The notes: generated from the sequence alone by a model not told the origin. Positions 25,501-40,500 are shown, counted from the stretch's first letter. The stretch is DNA of 64,000 nt from Owenia fusiformis (GCA_903813345.2 CAIIXF020000012.1:13128932-13192931), one strand, 5' to 3'. Program-made: numbers and translations.

Positions 25501-28500
25501 TTTTCTGAGAAGTCTTTCACATGATGTTTAGGGTCATTCATTCATAAAACTAGAGAGAGTATGAGAATATTGATTAATCCAATCTGAGTAATATGATAGA
25601 TAGTTGGTTCTTCAAAAAGAGAGGTTTACTTAGATTTTGAATATCAAATAGATAAATATTCAATGGATTTACATAAAATGCAGAGTTCCTGTGACACTGG
25701 CATTTATTTTTAATGATCAAGAAAGTACTTTGCACCCTCCCGCCAAGTTAGGAAGAAGCCAGAGCTTTCATTCTGGTACACATGGCATCTAGAAACATGT
25801 CTGTGTCTATCATGTAATAAGAGAGGGTCAAGGTATTCCATGATGGAGCATTTTGGAAACCCTTCTTAGAAATTGCTATGCTGAAAATGGGCTATTGGTA
25901 TACACTGTGTACAAGTAATGCAGTTTGCTCCGATTTTCACTAAGGCGCCATGCCGATTGAGTATTTTGTTCAAAATTGAATACAATATTGAACAAACGGA
26001 GCAAATGTGACCCAGGCATCAGTGTAGTATGAATTTATTTTGTTAGCCAGTACTAAGTTTGCAAACATGCATGTCAACCATGGCCAATTAGAAAAGTGCA
26101 CCCCTTCTATATGATAATATAAACCCTTCCTACACCTTGGTTTAGCTTTGGATCACTATGCTATCACTATGTGGCAGAAATGCATTCTGATTGGATATAA
26201 ATGATCACATGACTTAGTTCACTAAGGTATCAGGAGATGGCATGCCAAAATGTAAAATCTCTATTAGAACGAGTGACAACCTACTAGACGAGCTGGACGT
26301 ACTACGAACGGAACCACCCTACTTCAATCCTACTAGGGACGTTTTTACAACGAGTTGAACTGTCTGAGGACGTATTGAGAACGAGGTAGAACTAATTGCA
26401 AACGGGTTAAACCTGATTAAGAACGTATTTATCAACGAGTTAGCAAAAATATAGCTATCACACCAAGCAAGTTGCCACTGCGTTCTTCAAAACTTGTTTT
26501 AAACTGTGCGCGAACGAAATAAACGTAGCTATAACGTTCTAACGTGCATTAAGAATTGATGCGTGAGATCAACCAAATATTATATGAAATGACTCGGGGA
26601 GTTATTGATAATCCAATATGTATGGCCAAGAAATGCTTGGTCAGTGTGGCACATTGATGGAACACGTCGTTCACTAAAATGGACATGTTGATTTGATTGG
26701 TAGCCATCAAAAGCGCAGAGGCGTGCATAAAAACCAAGTGACTACTATGGAACATAATTTGCGTCAGTTCTAAGTCATCTACTCGGAATATTTGAGATTA
26801 AATATGAATTATTACACTTTAAAATCAGTAACTTTGTTTGGCCAACCCCTAGTATAGGCTATTTAAGACCCTCTCTTGTTTTATCTGCAAAATATCAACC
26901 GTTTCATTATATCTACATATACTTAAGTGTGTATGAATGATGTACTTCGACAAAACGGGGTGACACCATCCCATTCTCCATTGTCGAGACACTGTCTTGT
27001 GTAAGTCCTTGATGATCTGAATGGGAAGGGAGTATATCCGGGGAAGCACCTGAACGTTACGGTGCTCCCAACTGCTCGACTTGTACCTGTTCTATAGGCG
27101 TTTCTTGGTGTGACGAGGGCATTACAAGATGTCGCTTCCAGTGCTTCTAAAATTACAAAATAACAACATATAAATGAAAAGAAAAATGATACATAGCAGT
27201 GAATTTTGAAACGTATTAAACAAAATTTCTGAATAAAAATGTTTTGGCATGAGAAAACGTTTGTGGGAATATACGGCAGCATCTTTATTTGTATATATAT
27301 GTATTTGTAACATAAAAAAGGAACGCAAGAATCTATGCAAACATCTGCTCTCTTAAATAACTGAATATCTCTTTTTTTAATCGAAAGTAACTCCAAGTAA
27401 GTCTTTTGAAGACTACATGTCTTTCAGAATTATGTTATATGTTTTAAAGCAACGCCTCTTTTACATGATGACTCATATTCAATACATTTTGGGAATAGAG
27501 GTTATTGTTATTGTACCTTCACTTTGATAAGATCTATTTATAAATAAGGTAATGTAACTATTTGTTTCCTCTTTTAATTCGTTTGCCCAGTTAGTAAATC
27601 TAACGTTATAGCATATAACACGTTTACTTACCGTATTCACAAATATATCCGTATTTATTTGAACATCGACCATCGTTTTTCTTTGGGTCATAATATCCAA
27701 TGGCTCCACGTGGTGGAGCGAAATACGCATGCGTACACCAAGCTGGGTCGAATGAATCAGAAAACTTCGGATCAACTAAAAAATAAATAAAAAAAAGCAT
27801 TTGAGAACGCAATTTCAAAGTAAGAGCATTGGGCATCCAAAACGAAATATAAAATATGAGGTAAAATTTTCAATTGTCATAGTTTTGAGAATATAGACAG
27901 CTAGTGATGGGATTTAGTAAATAAATATTTAAAGACCCGGAGTATTATGATGATGGCGAATGGATGTTGACCTTTTGAACTGCCTATGGACTTCGAGACT
28001 GGATTTTATCAATCCCACTTCATTTGAGACTGAATACTCTATATTTTATGAGTACAAGTATCTACAACTATTTTTGATTGTTATGAGTATTTGCTATCAA
28101 TTTTTCAATTTTTTCTTCAACATTTTTTCTTCAGTATGAATGAAATGTCCCTTGGTGTTCTGGTCCTGGATTGTGATATTGGTTCTCGATTGGAAGGGGG
28201 AGGAGGATGTTTTTTCTAAAACTACTGGAAAACTTCCGCATTTTTCAAAATCTTCCGCATAACTACAGTTTCTCATGAATCTACCGCGAAACTACCGCAT
28301 TTTTCATAATCTACCGCAAAACTACCGCATTTTTCAAAAATTTCCGTAAAAGTACTGGTTTTTCAAAAATCGACAGCAAAAGCTACCGAATTTTTTCAAA
28401 GTACATCATAAAACTACCGCATTTTTGTCGGAAAATACCGCAAAAACTACCACATTTTGAAAAAATCTACTGCAAAAATACCGCAATTCAAAAATACAAC

Positions 28501-31500
28501 CGCAAATTTTTGGTCTTAGGTTGGCAGGTATGTTTGAATAGAAAGTTGTAAATATATCAAAAAACAGGTAAGATCTAGGATATTTCATAAAGGTGTAAAT
28601 ATTATCTGATTTAACGCATCTTTTGAAATCGAATTTTAGATAATTTAGAAATAATTGTACATGTACGTAAACATGTATTATTAACATGTATTAGAACTAC
28701 CCATAGTTTAATCCTATTTGTACCGTGTAGACATTTTGGAAATATACTCATTATCAACTATAAAGGGCAGGTCCAAGAATAAAAATCTCAAACTGACTCA
28801 TCATTAGAAAAACATTTATCAATAATTTATCAATAAATAAAAATATAGGGGTTGAGTTTTACAGGGTTGGCTTGACTTGGGGTTAAGTTTTACTTGGGTT
28901 GACTTGACTTGGGGTTGAGTTTTACTGGGTTGACTTGTGGTTGAGATGACCAGGAAGCATATACGTCATGAATTCATTCAAAAGTAATTAAAAAGCACCT
29001 AAGTGAAAAAAAGCTTTTAGCCTAATTTCTGTAATATGCAAAATAACTTTTATAATCACAATTAATTGTGTTACATTTTCCTAGTTTCTATGTGAGATTT
29101 ATTTTTATTATCTCTTGTGGATGTCCACTCAAGAATACATCTCAATTTTTTTATATTGAATAATTAGAACAATGTAGTTGAGAGGAAATGATCATGTATC
29201 TTACCGTTTACCCAGTACTTGTAACTTGATCTATAATCATAATCCATGTGATGCCGTATGAGACGAAGAGTGTCTTCATTAATTACCGTTGCAAGTTTCC
29301 ATCTCCTACTCTCACAAGCCTCTTTAGCATTTTGGAACGTTGTCTGCTGATCGTCGTGGAATTCATAGCACATACGACCGAGTGTCTCCTTTTTAAATGC
29401 AGTCGCTGGACACAATGTTTCGTCAACGTCTGTAATATGATAAACACTATTAACTAAAACTTAGAGAATTGTAAGCACACCTGGCAAAATTAAGAAGTGA
29501 AAAACGCAATACAAAACATAGTTTCAAAAACATATAAGGGCAACCTGTCACATGAAAGCAATTCTCCAATATATCAAACTATTAAAAATATGTAATGTCT
29601 TACTACAAGCAGGGGCCCGTCCTTCCCATATGTACTCAAAGCCATCGTCTACGAAGAGACTTGACATTTGTCTCTGTTCACACTTTCTGACAGAATCGCC
29701 ATACAGACTAAAGTTTATGTCACATGTATATATTGATGCTGCCTCCCAACTATCTGATAGGTCAGATAGTGGATCAGCATCAAATTCTGTCGTAACTTTT
29801 CCGTTAGTTGGTGGCTGTGGAACATTACACTTTCCTTAATTAAGAATTGTAAGACTGATATTGCAATGAGTTTTTTAGAAGGTGAATCATATGACAATGT
29901 CAAGTTTTCGAAAAAAACGTTCTTTCTACTCTTTCTTTCCGTATAAAGTCAATATTTAAAATTATCTACCTACCTGGTACGCATTGATACGCTATGTTGT
30001 GACAAACCAGAGGGGCACAACATATTTTCTTATTCTGTTTTGCATAGCTATTCAACGAAAGTTGGCATTTCTGCTGGTGTTTGCAATTTCTAATAGCAAG
30101 TTCAGTGATGTTAAGTGTACAGTCTTGATTTGTTTTAGTACACGCGTCCGTTGAGTTTGGATACAAAGTAACTCGATCTATTTTCACCATGGACTTAAAG
30201 TCGCACTCGAGGCGAAACACATTCTTGTCACCGTAGTCGGTTCTGCTGCACGATGTATCTGTGAGGTTTGCTGCTCGTCAAAATAAAAATAATATGTAAA
30301 AAGATGCATCTCGGGTACGTTTGTTATGAGCTTTCATACAGATTAATAGATAAAGATGAATATGGAGAAAGTGAAAGCGATGATGACTGGGAGGGAGACC
30401 GGAGGGAGGGAGAGGATAGGGGAAATATTTGAAGTTTAAGAGATAAAGAGAAAACATGGTCATATGAGAAACACAGTTAAACAAAATAGTAACACTTTAC
30501 GAGAACACACAAGGAACATGAAACTATGAAATCAAAGTTGTAAAACGTCCTTACCTTCACAGTAGGGAGTAATGCCACTCCACATACCATTCTTCATGCA
30601 CACTCGGGTGTAGTCATCTCGATGTGGTGTTGCGATCCAACCTGGATTACAACCCAATGTAGCGACACTATCTACGGCTCTACTCTTCATAACCACGAAG
30701 CCATTTGGAACTTTAATGTCTGGACATGTATTCCTGGTTGTCGGTCCTGAAAAAGCCAAATTAATTCAATATTTTTATTTAAACACAACTGACCTAGGAT
30801 GTATTAGGCATTACACGTAAAGACAGAGCATTAAAAGAGAGAGAGGGTGAATTCTGCCATTAGAACGTTTCACTATATGAGCATGTGTATCATATCTTTT
30901 GTAAGGAAAATGCACGTTCGAAAAACGTAGTAAGAAAACTTAGTATTTTGAAGTACATACTTGCTATAATTTGTTTGAGAGACACAATTTTAAGAGAACC
31001 TGTGCGCGACTGTTTAGTATTTCGGCCCCTCGGGATTATTATTCAAACAATCACACTAAATTTTATACTTACTATACTGGCAGATGTATCCATATTTGTT
31101 GTTACAGTCGTTGCCTGAACTGAAGTAGCGAATCCAAGCATATGGATTTCTGTATTTGGGGACGTAAACAAAGGCGTAGGCACATAATGAATCGTTAACG
31201 CGACGATACTTATAATTTTCATCAACTAAATCAAAAGAATAAAAATTAATTATAATACTTTACAGAAGCATCTTCCAAATTGGGTACGTGTACTTTGGAA
31301 CAATTCTGTATCAATATTTATCATGGTTGTCTACAGGTTGAAATATATTAACCCTAGAAGCCCTAAGGTAAAAATAGTCACACGAACACCTAAGGGGGTG
31401 GGTCAAAAGGGCACCCCCCTTGTAAACATTTTATTAGAAGAGCTAGGATGTTCAAACTTTTTCCACATATACTTCATTCAATTATCTACAACTTGGTGTA

Positions 31501-34500
31501 AAAACTTTAACAACTACGATGATGTAAGATTGCGTAATTTTATTCGTAAGACAACACGTATGGTAGAATTAGTGCTGGCTTTTTTCTGATTTTGTCTATT
31601 GGAGCTGATGATTACATCATAATAAATCAATAACTCTATGTACAATTTTGCTGATCTCTTCTTCAAATGTTCAATAGCTGGAGCTACATATATAACAAAT
31701 TGTTATATTTGTAGCTCCAGCTATTGAAAATTTGAAGACCCTACCAGATGGCAATAAAAAGTTATGGGGAAAAATCTTAACAGGGGGGGGGTCATTTTGA
31801 CCTATATATCGAACGCTCTTTAATACAAGGGAAAACTCTTGTCCGATGACAGTCACTTTCAAAGGACAACTCACTTATATCTCTGTACCAGATTTGCCAC
31901 AAAACCAAATAATTCGGTTTATATATTTGTTCCACTTACCTTTTAACCAATATCGCTGAGAGATACGATGCCAGGCAGTCATATGACTGTCGATTATATC
32001 CACTATCGCTACATTTGAAATGAAAGCAATCTCCCAGTCATCTAAAGCCTTGCACGCTGATTCTGCCTGAGTGTAACTGTGGGTCTGGGCTTCGAAAAAC
32101 TGGTAACATGTATTTCCATAGACCTCCAATTTATTTGTTGTGGCCTTACAGAACGAGGAATCAATAGCTAGAAAAAGTCAACTCATTGTGGTATCATTTG
32201 GGCTACATATTTCCATTACTTAACAATACTATGAAGGGGGGCATCTTGGTAAAAATACTTCACCTGAAATGTTGTGAACGAGAAACGAAACATTTGATAT
32301 GATTTACAGTCTGAGTTTTCATGAAAGTACAAGACATTCAATTTTTGAATATTATGTTCACTTGAAAAATTTAGATAGATAGAAAGATATAAAAAAGTCA
32401 AGCAATTGAGGGGAAACGGATTCATTTGTGCTTTTCTCATATTATTTTAAAATGTTGTGCACTTGCACATAATCTTTAAAACATGCAGGGATACATAGAG
32501 ATTATCCTATATGAGGTTCGGGATATTGGGATTATCCCGAGGCAAATATAATATATTTGCCCGAGGGCCGCAGGTCCCGAGGGAAAATATATCATATTGG
32601 CCAAGGGATAATCCCAATATCCTGAACCGACTATAGGATAATATGTTTATCCCATACCAATCTTGGTCATCTGGTTAACATTGTTCAATCGTGGAAATAT
32701 TCTAGAATATTCATGTCCAGTTTTGTTTTCTTGGCCGTGGGGGGATTTTCCTGTTCTCTCAAATATTCCCACATTTATTTTCTCAAATTTCTGATTGATT
32801 AAGTGGATGCCCCTTCTCTTTTTTATACCATCAAACAGATCTCGATTGTCTTTGTTTTCTCCATTGTCGTTTACAGTCATAACGCGAACGTTACAAATTA
32901 TGAGCAAATGTGCGAGCGGTGATTGTGACGTAACGGGCAGATATACTATATCTGCCCGCTCGGAGCGGGACGTAAAGCTATATCTGCCCGCTGATGAAAA
33001 TATAAGTTTTTACAAACCGGCTTTATGTACCTGTAACACGTCCAAGTATGGAATAAATACATGTATCCAGCTTTTTCCTTCGTAAGGCAATAGTAAACAA
33101 GAACACAAATGTGTACAAAATGTCCCCACATATATGGGTCATCCCGTCAAATGGTTATCCTAAAAATGAGTAGACAAGACTTTACCAACACAATTTGAGG
33201 ACGTAAAATCCAAAATGGCCACCTTAAAATCTACCCAGAATGCTGAAAAATAAGTCAGTTCTAGATTTTCACACTAAGAGCCACACTTAACGATTTGAAA
33301 TTGATCAGTCACACAGTTAACCAGAAAACATGTAAACAAGATTTTACAGACAAGATTTGAGGACAGAAAATCCAAAATGGCTGCCTTGACATTTACCCAG
33401 AATGCCCATAAACTAATCATATCTAGATCTTCATACTAAGAATCATCCCTGGAAATTTGTAATTGATCTACTAAACGGTTCACCTAAAAACGCGTAGACA
33501 AGACTTTACAGGCAAGATTTTAAGACGGAAAATCCAAAATGGCTGCCTTGACATTTATCCAAAATGCCAAAAAACTAATCAGATCTAGATTTTCATACCA
33601 AGAATCATCCCTGAAAATTTGAAATTGATCTACCAAACGGTTCACCTGGAAACGCGTAGACAAGACTTTACAGACAAGATTTTAGGACGGAAAATCCAAA
33701 ATGGCTGGCTTGACATTTACTCAGAATGCCCAAAACTAATTAGATCTAGATTTTCATACTTAGAATCATCCCTGAACATTTGAAATTGATCTACTTGACG
33801 GTTCACCTGAAAATGCGTAGACAAGACTTTACAGACAAGATTTTAGGACGGAAAATCCAAAATGGCTGGCTTGACATTTACTCAGAATGCCCAAAACTAA
33901 TTAGATCTAGATTTTCATACTTAGAATCATCCCTGAAAATTTGAAATTGATCTACTTGACGGTTCACCTGAAAATGCGTAGACAAGACTTTACAGACAAG
34001 ATTTTAGGACGGAAAATCTTAAAATTTAAAGTAATTTTAGTTTTTATTAGTAAACCATACTTACCTAATATTGCCACTATGTGCTAACATCCACCATTGA
34101 ATCTATCTATGGCCAACTTCCCGGGAATTTCTTGAGCATATTACACTGTGCACCCCCGCACAAATGCCCGGATATTCCTCAATTATTCCGCTATAACAAT
34201 TATGAACATTCTGCTGTAAGCGGAGGAGGAGGGAGGGACATATTTGTAGTGGCAATATTAGGTAAGTATGGTTTACTAATAAAAACTAAAATTACTTTAA
34301 ATTTTAAGATTTTACTACGCAAACCTTAACTACTTACACTAATATTGCCACTATGTGCTGAATCCCAGCCAAGTAGGCGGTGGGTTAAACAGCAGAAAGA
34401 CCACGGGAATAGAATAAATTTGCAACAAACTACAAATTGATCAACCCTACAACTTTAGGTAACCCAACTTTACATCCTAAAGCCTTCGGGACTGAGGAAC

Positions 34501-37500
34501 TTAGTAACCAAATACAAGTTCTGGGGTGAAATGTTTAAACTGTGTTAAACACTTAACAAAACTAATTATACAGATTCACTATGCTAAAAAACTACTGAGT
34601 ATTATTTCATATATGACTCAATTGGCCACTATGATAAAAAACGGACGTCTATCTATGGCGGGGTAATTCAACCAAAGGTCAACGACGAACTTATACCACA
34701 GTACAAATTCTGACATTCTGATTGGCCATAAAGTTAAGAAAAATGTCGGAATATCTTCTTGCATAGTCCTAGACTTACATACATGACTTGGAAGTAAATT
34801 AAGCTGCCCATTGTGCCTGCTTTAAACATATCTTCCACTCGACTTCTAGAAACAAAGATTGAAGAAGTAGTTACTGGTCTTGACATAACGTTTTCGACCC
34901 TTCTTTAACAGCTACATGTGTATACTTCTGTATACCTTGTACATGTATAGATAACAGCTAATAATTGCTTGATCCAAAGATCTAAAGGAATTTTATTGAA
35001 GTTCGTTAAATGTATCTGGTTCTTCAAATCAATGCAAACTTTTCGTTCTCTCTTTTGAGTAAAGGTGAGACAAAGTACTACCATATCGGTTACCATATGT
35101 TGGACTCTTTATGATATTCGAACTTTGAACACCAGTTGTTTAAATATTCTTGGGATTGTGATAACTCCGAAATCCCAAATTACATTAAATATTAAACATC
35201 TGGTATAAGTGCTTCTGCAAAGCATTGTAACCCTTAAAGGCTAAGTTGTGTCTGAATGATAAACTACGTAGAGATTCATCATTTACTCATTGCCATTAGG
35301 ATCACATGTTCAATCATTGAAGAACCCATGTACACCCTCCTTATTAGTCGAGTATGCTTGGTTGTTTACAATTCAACAATAAAACTTGCATATTACCGAA
35401 CACTTTCTGAAAAAAATCGGTTAATTAGATAGTCATGTATCCAAACATGTCTAAATGATACCTGCTGAATACAATCCTAGATCTTGGTACAAACCCAAGA
35501 AAGGGATTATAATGGTTAAGAGTGAATAAGTTCAACTGATTCACAACACTAACTCAAAACCTTAAAGAATCATTCGACTCTAGAAGAAGTTATCAGGACA
35601 AGATCATTTAGGAACTGGTTCTGAAAACCCTCCTCTGATATATGCTGACATCAGAAAATTTACTAGACTAGTAAAGCATAATCTTGTACGATATCATGAT
35701 AGAAATATCATTAGAGAGTTCGATTTACAACAATTACAGGTAAATAAGACGACTACCAAGTAATTCAGTAGCATTCTAGTCTTATCGCATATATAGTGTG
35801 ATAAAAACTCTGCGTCTCTTGGTAAGAAACACCTGCAATTTATCCACAAAGTTGCTGGGGAAGATATACGTTTCATGTATCTTCTAATATTGCTGTTTAG
35901 TCATAAACAAACATGTATACTATCACTAAAATATGAGTAAATAAACTCATTAGAATGCAAACTCACATTAATAAGACTATGATGTTCTAAACATCAATAA
36001 TCTTTGAATCAGAAACAACAAACAATTCAAGTGAGACGTCTTGATGTCTAATAGTTAATAGTATTACACATCAATTGAACTGTAGTGTCAGATGTCACAA
36101 TATTGCTTTCTTGCAATATAGGTGTTAAAAACCCCATCACGCTTCTCATCCTTAAAATCTACAGGTGTTTCACATTCTCTTGTTGAAAATGAACCCTGAT
36201 TTTGAAGGAAGTCTAGCTGTCAACCAACGTGGATATGACAACTACGTTATGATTTGCATCTTTGAACACAAAAATGTTCTTGGGCAACTTTCATCTACCT
36301 AGTAAGTGTTCAAGAACCGTTCCCATATAACATGTATAAATATAACGAGAATTATTCTCGCATTGAAATCCTCTGTTAAACACCTCAAGAGGTTGACCAC
36401 CATCTGCCTCAAATGTGAATGGTACAGAAGAAAATAAAGCAACGTTAAAAGCCTTATTCAATTGCCAAATAGAATAGGCAAACAGCACTAAACTACAGTA
36501 GCTAATAGGAATCGAACCGATGACTATGTGGTTCCTGAGAATAACATTCCTGTGACAGGGCACCAAAATGCCTTGTTAATTACTTGGAATCTTGACATCA
36601 TAAACCTTAGATGTATATTTGTCCTATTAAGGGGGTAGTGACATTACTAGTCTCAGGGCAGAACGATTCCTTAACTCAGTGTTCTACTCAGAACAACATC
36701 TTAAAAAATGTACTGTCTCAAAAATGAAACTATTTGATAAAGTATAGATGGAGTTGAAGATAATTCGTATAGAAATATCTCCAAAACCACACGAAAAACT
36801 GAGATTTCCGTTAAAGATCATATGTATAACAGTCAGCAGAGGATGTCTGTGATTCTTAAAATCATGAGACTGTTACAAAAATAACTTGGTCAAAATTTGA
36901 TCACGACAAGACATATGTGTGAAAAAATTGCCACTGTTAATATTAATTGACCAATGCGTAAAAAGGTAAGTCTGAATCTCTTGTTTGGAAGAGCTCATGT
37001 CAAGACAAACGAAACCATGTCTATAACAAAGAGTACACTAGCTCTCGAGTATATAGTACTTCAGTACCACTAAATGATGTGTTGAGGTTCTACCACCAAG
37101 GAAACATGGTAACAATAATTCCATGGTGAAAAAACATAAACCTCTAAACAACATGTAAGATCTCTCAAATAGTGATTGAACTGAACACTCATGATACCAT
37201 GACTTAAAGTGAAGGTGTGGCTATTTAAGACACAAAAGTTTACACAGAAGCACGGCACGACTGTGAACCTGTTGATGATGATACTGTCATGACTGAGACT
37301 GGCTCAGTAAAACACTGATTATACTTAAACCGTGTTTAAAAGTCACTTTGACTATACTCTGAGCAACCTGAACAAGGTCAAAATAAACAAATATTCATTC
37401 TGTGTGTGATGTGGTAGCAAACAGGCCCATGGTCTGGAATACAGATATAGGGACTTGTTATAAGTAAGTATAACTACTTCCCCTCATCACAAAATAAAAC

Positions 37501-40500
37501 CTTTGGAATAACACCGAAGGTTGTAGGGGAAAGCACAGAATTTGATGTACAGTCTCTTGAACTGACTTACAAGAGATCTGAAAAGTAATCTTAGACTTCA
37601 AAAATCAACTTTTGACTTCAAAAGCTGCCAAGGCCAAGTAAAATAAAGGAAACAAAACCTTCACGGAGGTGATGTTTTAGACATAACCTTACTTTATCTG
37701 GCAAACTGAAAACCGCCAAATGTTTAAGTTTTCAAAAAACCTCGACTGTAATCTTAATTCCTCAAACAATTAACTCTGAGTTGAATGCTTTATGAGAAGC
37801 ATCTGGAGAAAGTAACCTATGTCGAAGGTACTTCCGCCAACTCAATTCTGAATGTTAATATTCCAGGAATAGAGTCTAAACTGCTAAATAGGAGTATTCA
37901 GAAATGATTCCTGAGAAAAAAAGATTTCAGTCAGAAATGACAAGTTCATGACATTGTCATTTGTCAACGCTTATAACACTTCTTATATGAATAAGTACTT
38001 GTGTTGTTCAGTTGTTGGCTAATATGGCTAGAAGGATAGGCCTAGTCTAGAGACTCAAAAACTAAAACAATCTAAGTCACCTTCTACTTCTTTGTTGAAG
38101 AGACTGAATCAACCAATAACAGGATGATTGTGAGCATCCATGAATCGTTTTCTTCAGCATATATTAATAGCAACATGTACAATTACTTGGAGAAAACAGA
38201 AACGCTCAATCAGAGACCATAACTTATAGGTCTCTGATTCGAAAAGATTTTACATCTACTTGGAAGATGAGTAGGCTAAAAATGCTATATTGGTCTTTTC
38301 TGTGAAGAAGATGACGACTTCACAGTAGACCTACTGTTAATCTTACAGTTACTCTTGTTAATCTTTAGCCTATTCTCTTTCTGAACAGTAGACAAACAAC
38401 TCAGTCCAGAAATAACTGAACCAAATGGATAAGTGACAAACTTATCCTGCTGCGCAGAACTAGTATAAAACTGAATGGACTAAATAAACCAATTATACAG
38501 CTGTGGTCAGCATACGTGTTCTATGTATGCAACATTACATGAATACTACACCAGATTTTACAACATACGGTGTTATTTTCTAAATACATTTAAATGCATG
38601 TGAACCAAGTGTCTTCATCTGAACATCTTATTGTGATCACGCTACTGTAAGATGAAGAAATATCTTCTTCATCCTAGGATCATGCAGTCCATGCATGACA
38701 CATGTCAAATCCTGGAAGACAAATTTACTGGTGTAGTTATTTCTTCATGTTTATTACATAATTCATATCGGGACTGGAGTCCTTTTATTAACTGTGCATG
38801 AAGAAAAGAGGTGATAACTTCTTATGAACACGTATGTGTTTTCATTGTGGACTTACAACCAAAAAACACATGAGCAGTAAAGAAGCCATTTCGTCTGCGT
38901 TCTCCTGAACACGTATGTGTTTTCATTGTGGACTGACAACCAAAAACACCTCTGACTGTCTGAAGCCATCTTCAGATATAGATATTTTTCAAATTTCTCA
39001 TATTCATCTGGAACTGAACACGTTTATGTGATGAATACAGAGACGAAAAATTGAGAGCTGTGTAAACTTGAACAGATAATGTTTTCTTATGGACTGACAA
39101 CCAAAAGAAACACCTCAGTGTAAGGCAAGGTACTGCAAGGCATAAACACAGTGTCTACCTTCTTCGGGCTTCCTTACTTTCTTATCTGGATTGAAAACCT
39201 CTCACATGTAACATAACACAGAGAAGAACATGTACTATTTCGTTCTCTGTACATGATGTGTTCTGATGGTCTAATGACCCCAGAGAAATTGTCATTTAAT
39301 ATGACAAATGTCTGGAAAAAAGGTCAATTGACACTAGAGACCTTTTCCATATGCTTACTATAATCTCATGTCGGGACTGAAGACCCTATATGGAGCAAGC
39401 AAAGATAAAACGAACGAGGTAAGATCTTCGACATTTTATAGATCAGATGTTTTCTTTGTGGACTAACAACCCAAAGAAAAAACCTTGAAAACTTGTCTTA
39501 TAGTTCCATATGATCTATTTTCCTCGTCCTCTTACTTTCATTTGTAACTGATGAACCTGTAGAACAACTAACTTCCCAGTTCCGTGTCCATAGTCACAAG
39601 TTATTTGTAAATTTATTGCGATTCTAAAATTTCCGTCTTTACAGAAGGAAAATGGCGGAATAATTGAGGAATATCCGGGCATTTGTGCGGGGGTGCACAG
39701 TGTAATATGCTCAAGAAATTCCCGGGAAGTTGGCCATAGATAGATTCAATGGTGGATGTTAGCACATAGTGGCAATATTAGTGTAAGTAGTTAAGGTTTG
39801 CGTAGTAAAATCCGAAATGGCTGTCTTGACATTTACCCAGAATGCCCGAAAACTAATCAGATCTAGATTTTCATACTAAGAATCATCCCTGAAAATTTGA
39901 AATTGATCTACCAAACGGTTCACCTTAAAACGCGTAGACAAGACTTACAGACAAGATTTTAGGATGGAAAAATCCAAAATGGCTCGCAATAAAAAAGTGA
40001 TTATGAGTTTTTGCTGATTTCATTTTACAAAATTATCACATATTCCTACTGTTAACAATAACATAGGCTTTTACGAGAAGGTACACCTGGAATTATTTTT
40101 AATGCTACTAAATAGTTAAAGTATGAAAACTCAAAAACACCATTCAATATGATACAAAGTATTATCGCGCGCTAACTTTTCTTCAGACAATTAAAATGGC
40201 TGCCATGACTGAGCTAACATGTCCAAAACCAAATCAGATCTAGAATGAAGTGAGCTGAACAAGATGTCAAAGTTTTAAAAGCAATTGTGAAGCCGTTTTT
40301 CTTCAACTTTGCAGACGAGGATTTTAGCATTTGACTTCAAAATGGCCGACAGAAAGTAGATATCGAGTTAAAAATTCTTCATCCACATCTGTATGCACTC
40401 ATAAGTTATTCCTGAAAATTTGAAGGGGATATCTGTAGCGGTTTTGGAGAAAACTGCCGGACGTACGACGGACGGACGGACGGACGGACGGACGGACGGA

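Noticed and set aside
31043-31225. 60-residue ORF over receptor exon 11
   Set aside because: A different reading frame of the same bases; the spliced phase-1 frame encodes the CTLD end with conserved cysteines.
34081-39600. ORFs of 60-90 residues inside the hairpin-chain element (for example 34081-34329 and 36291-36566)
   Set aside because: Short, unrelated to each other, on both strands, without known motifs; expected by chance in 5.5 kb of AT-rich DNA.
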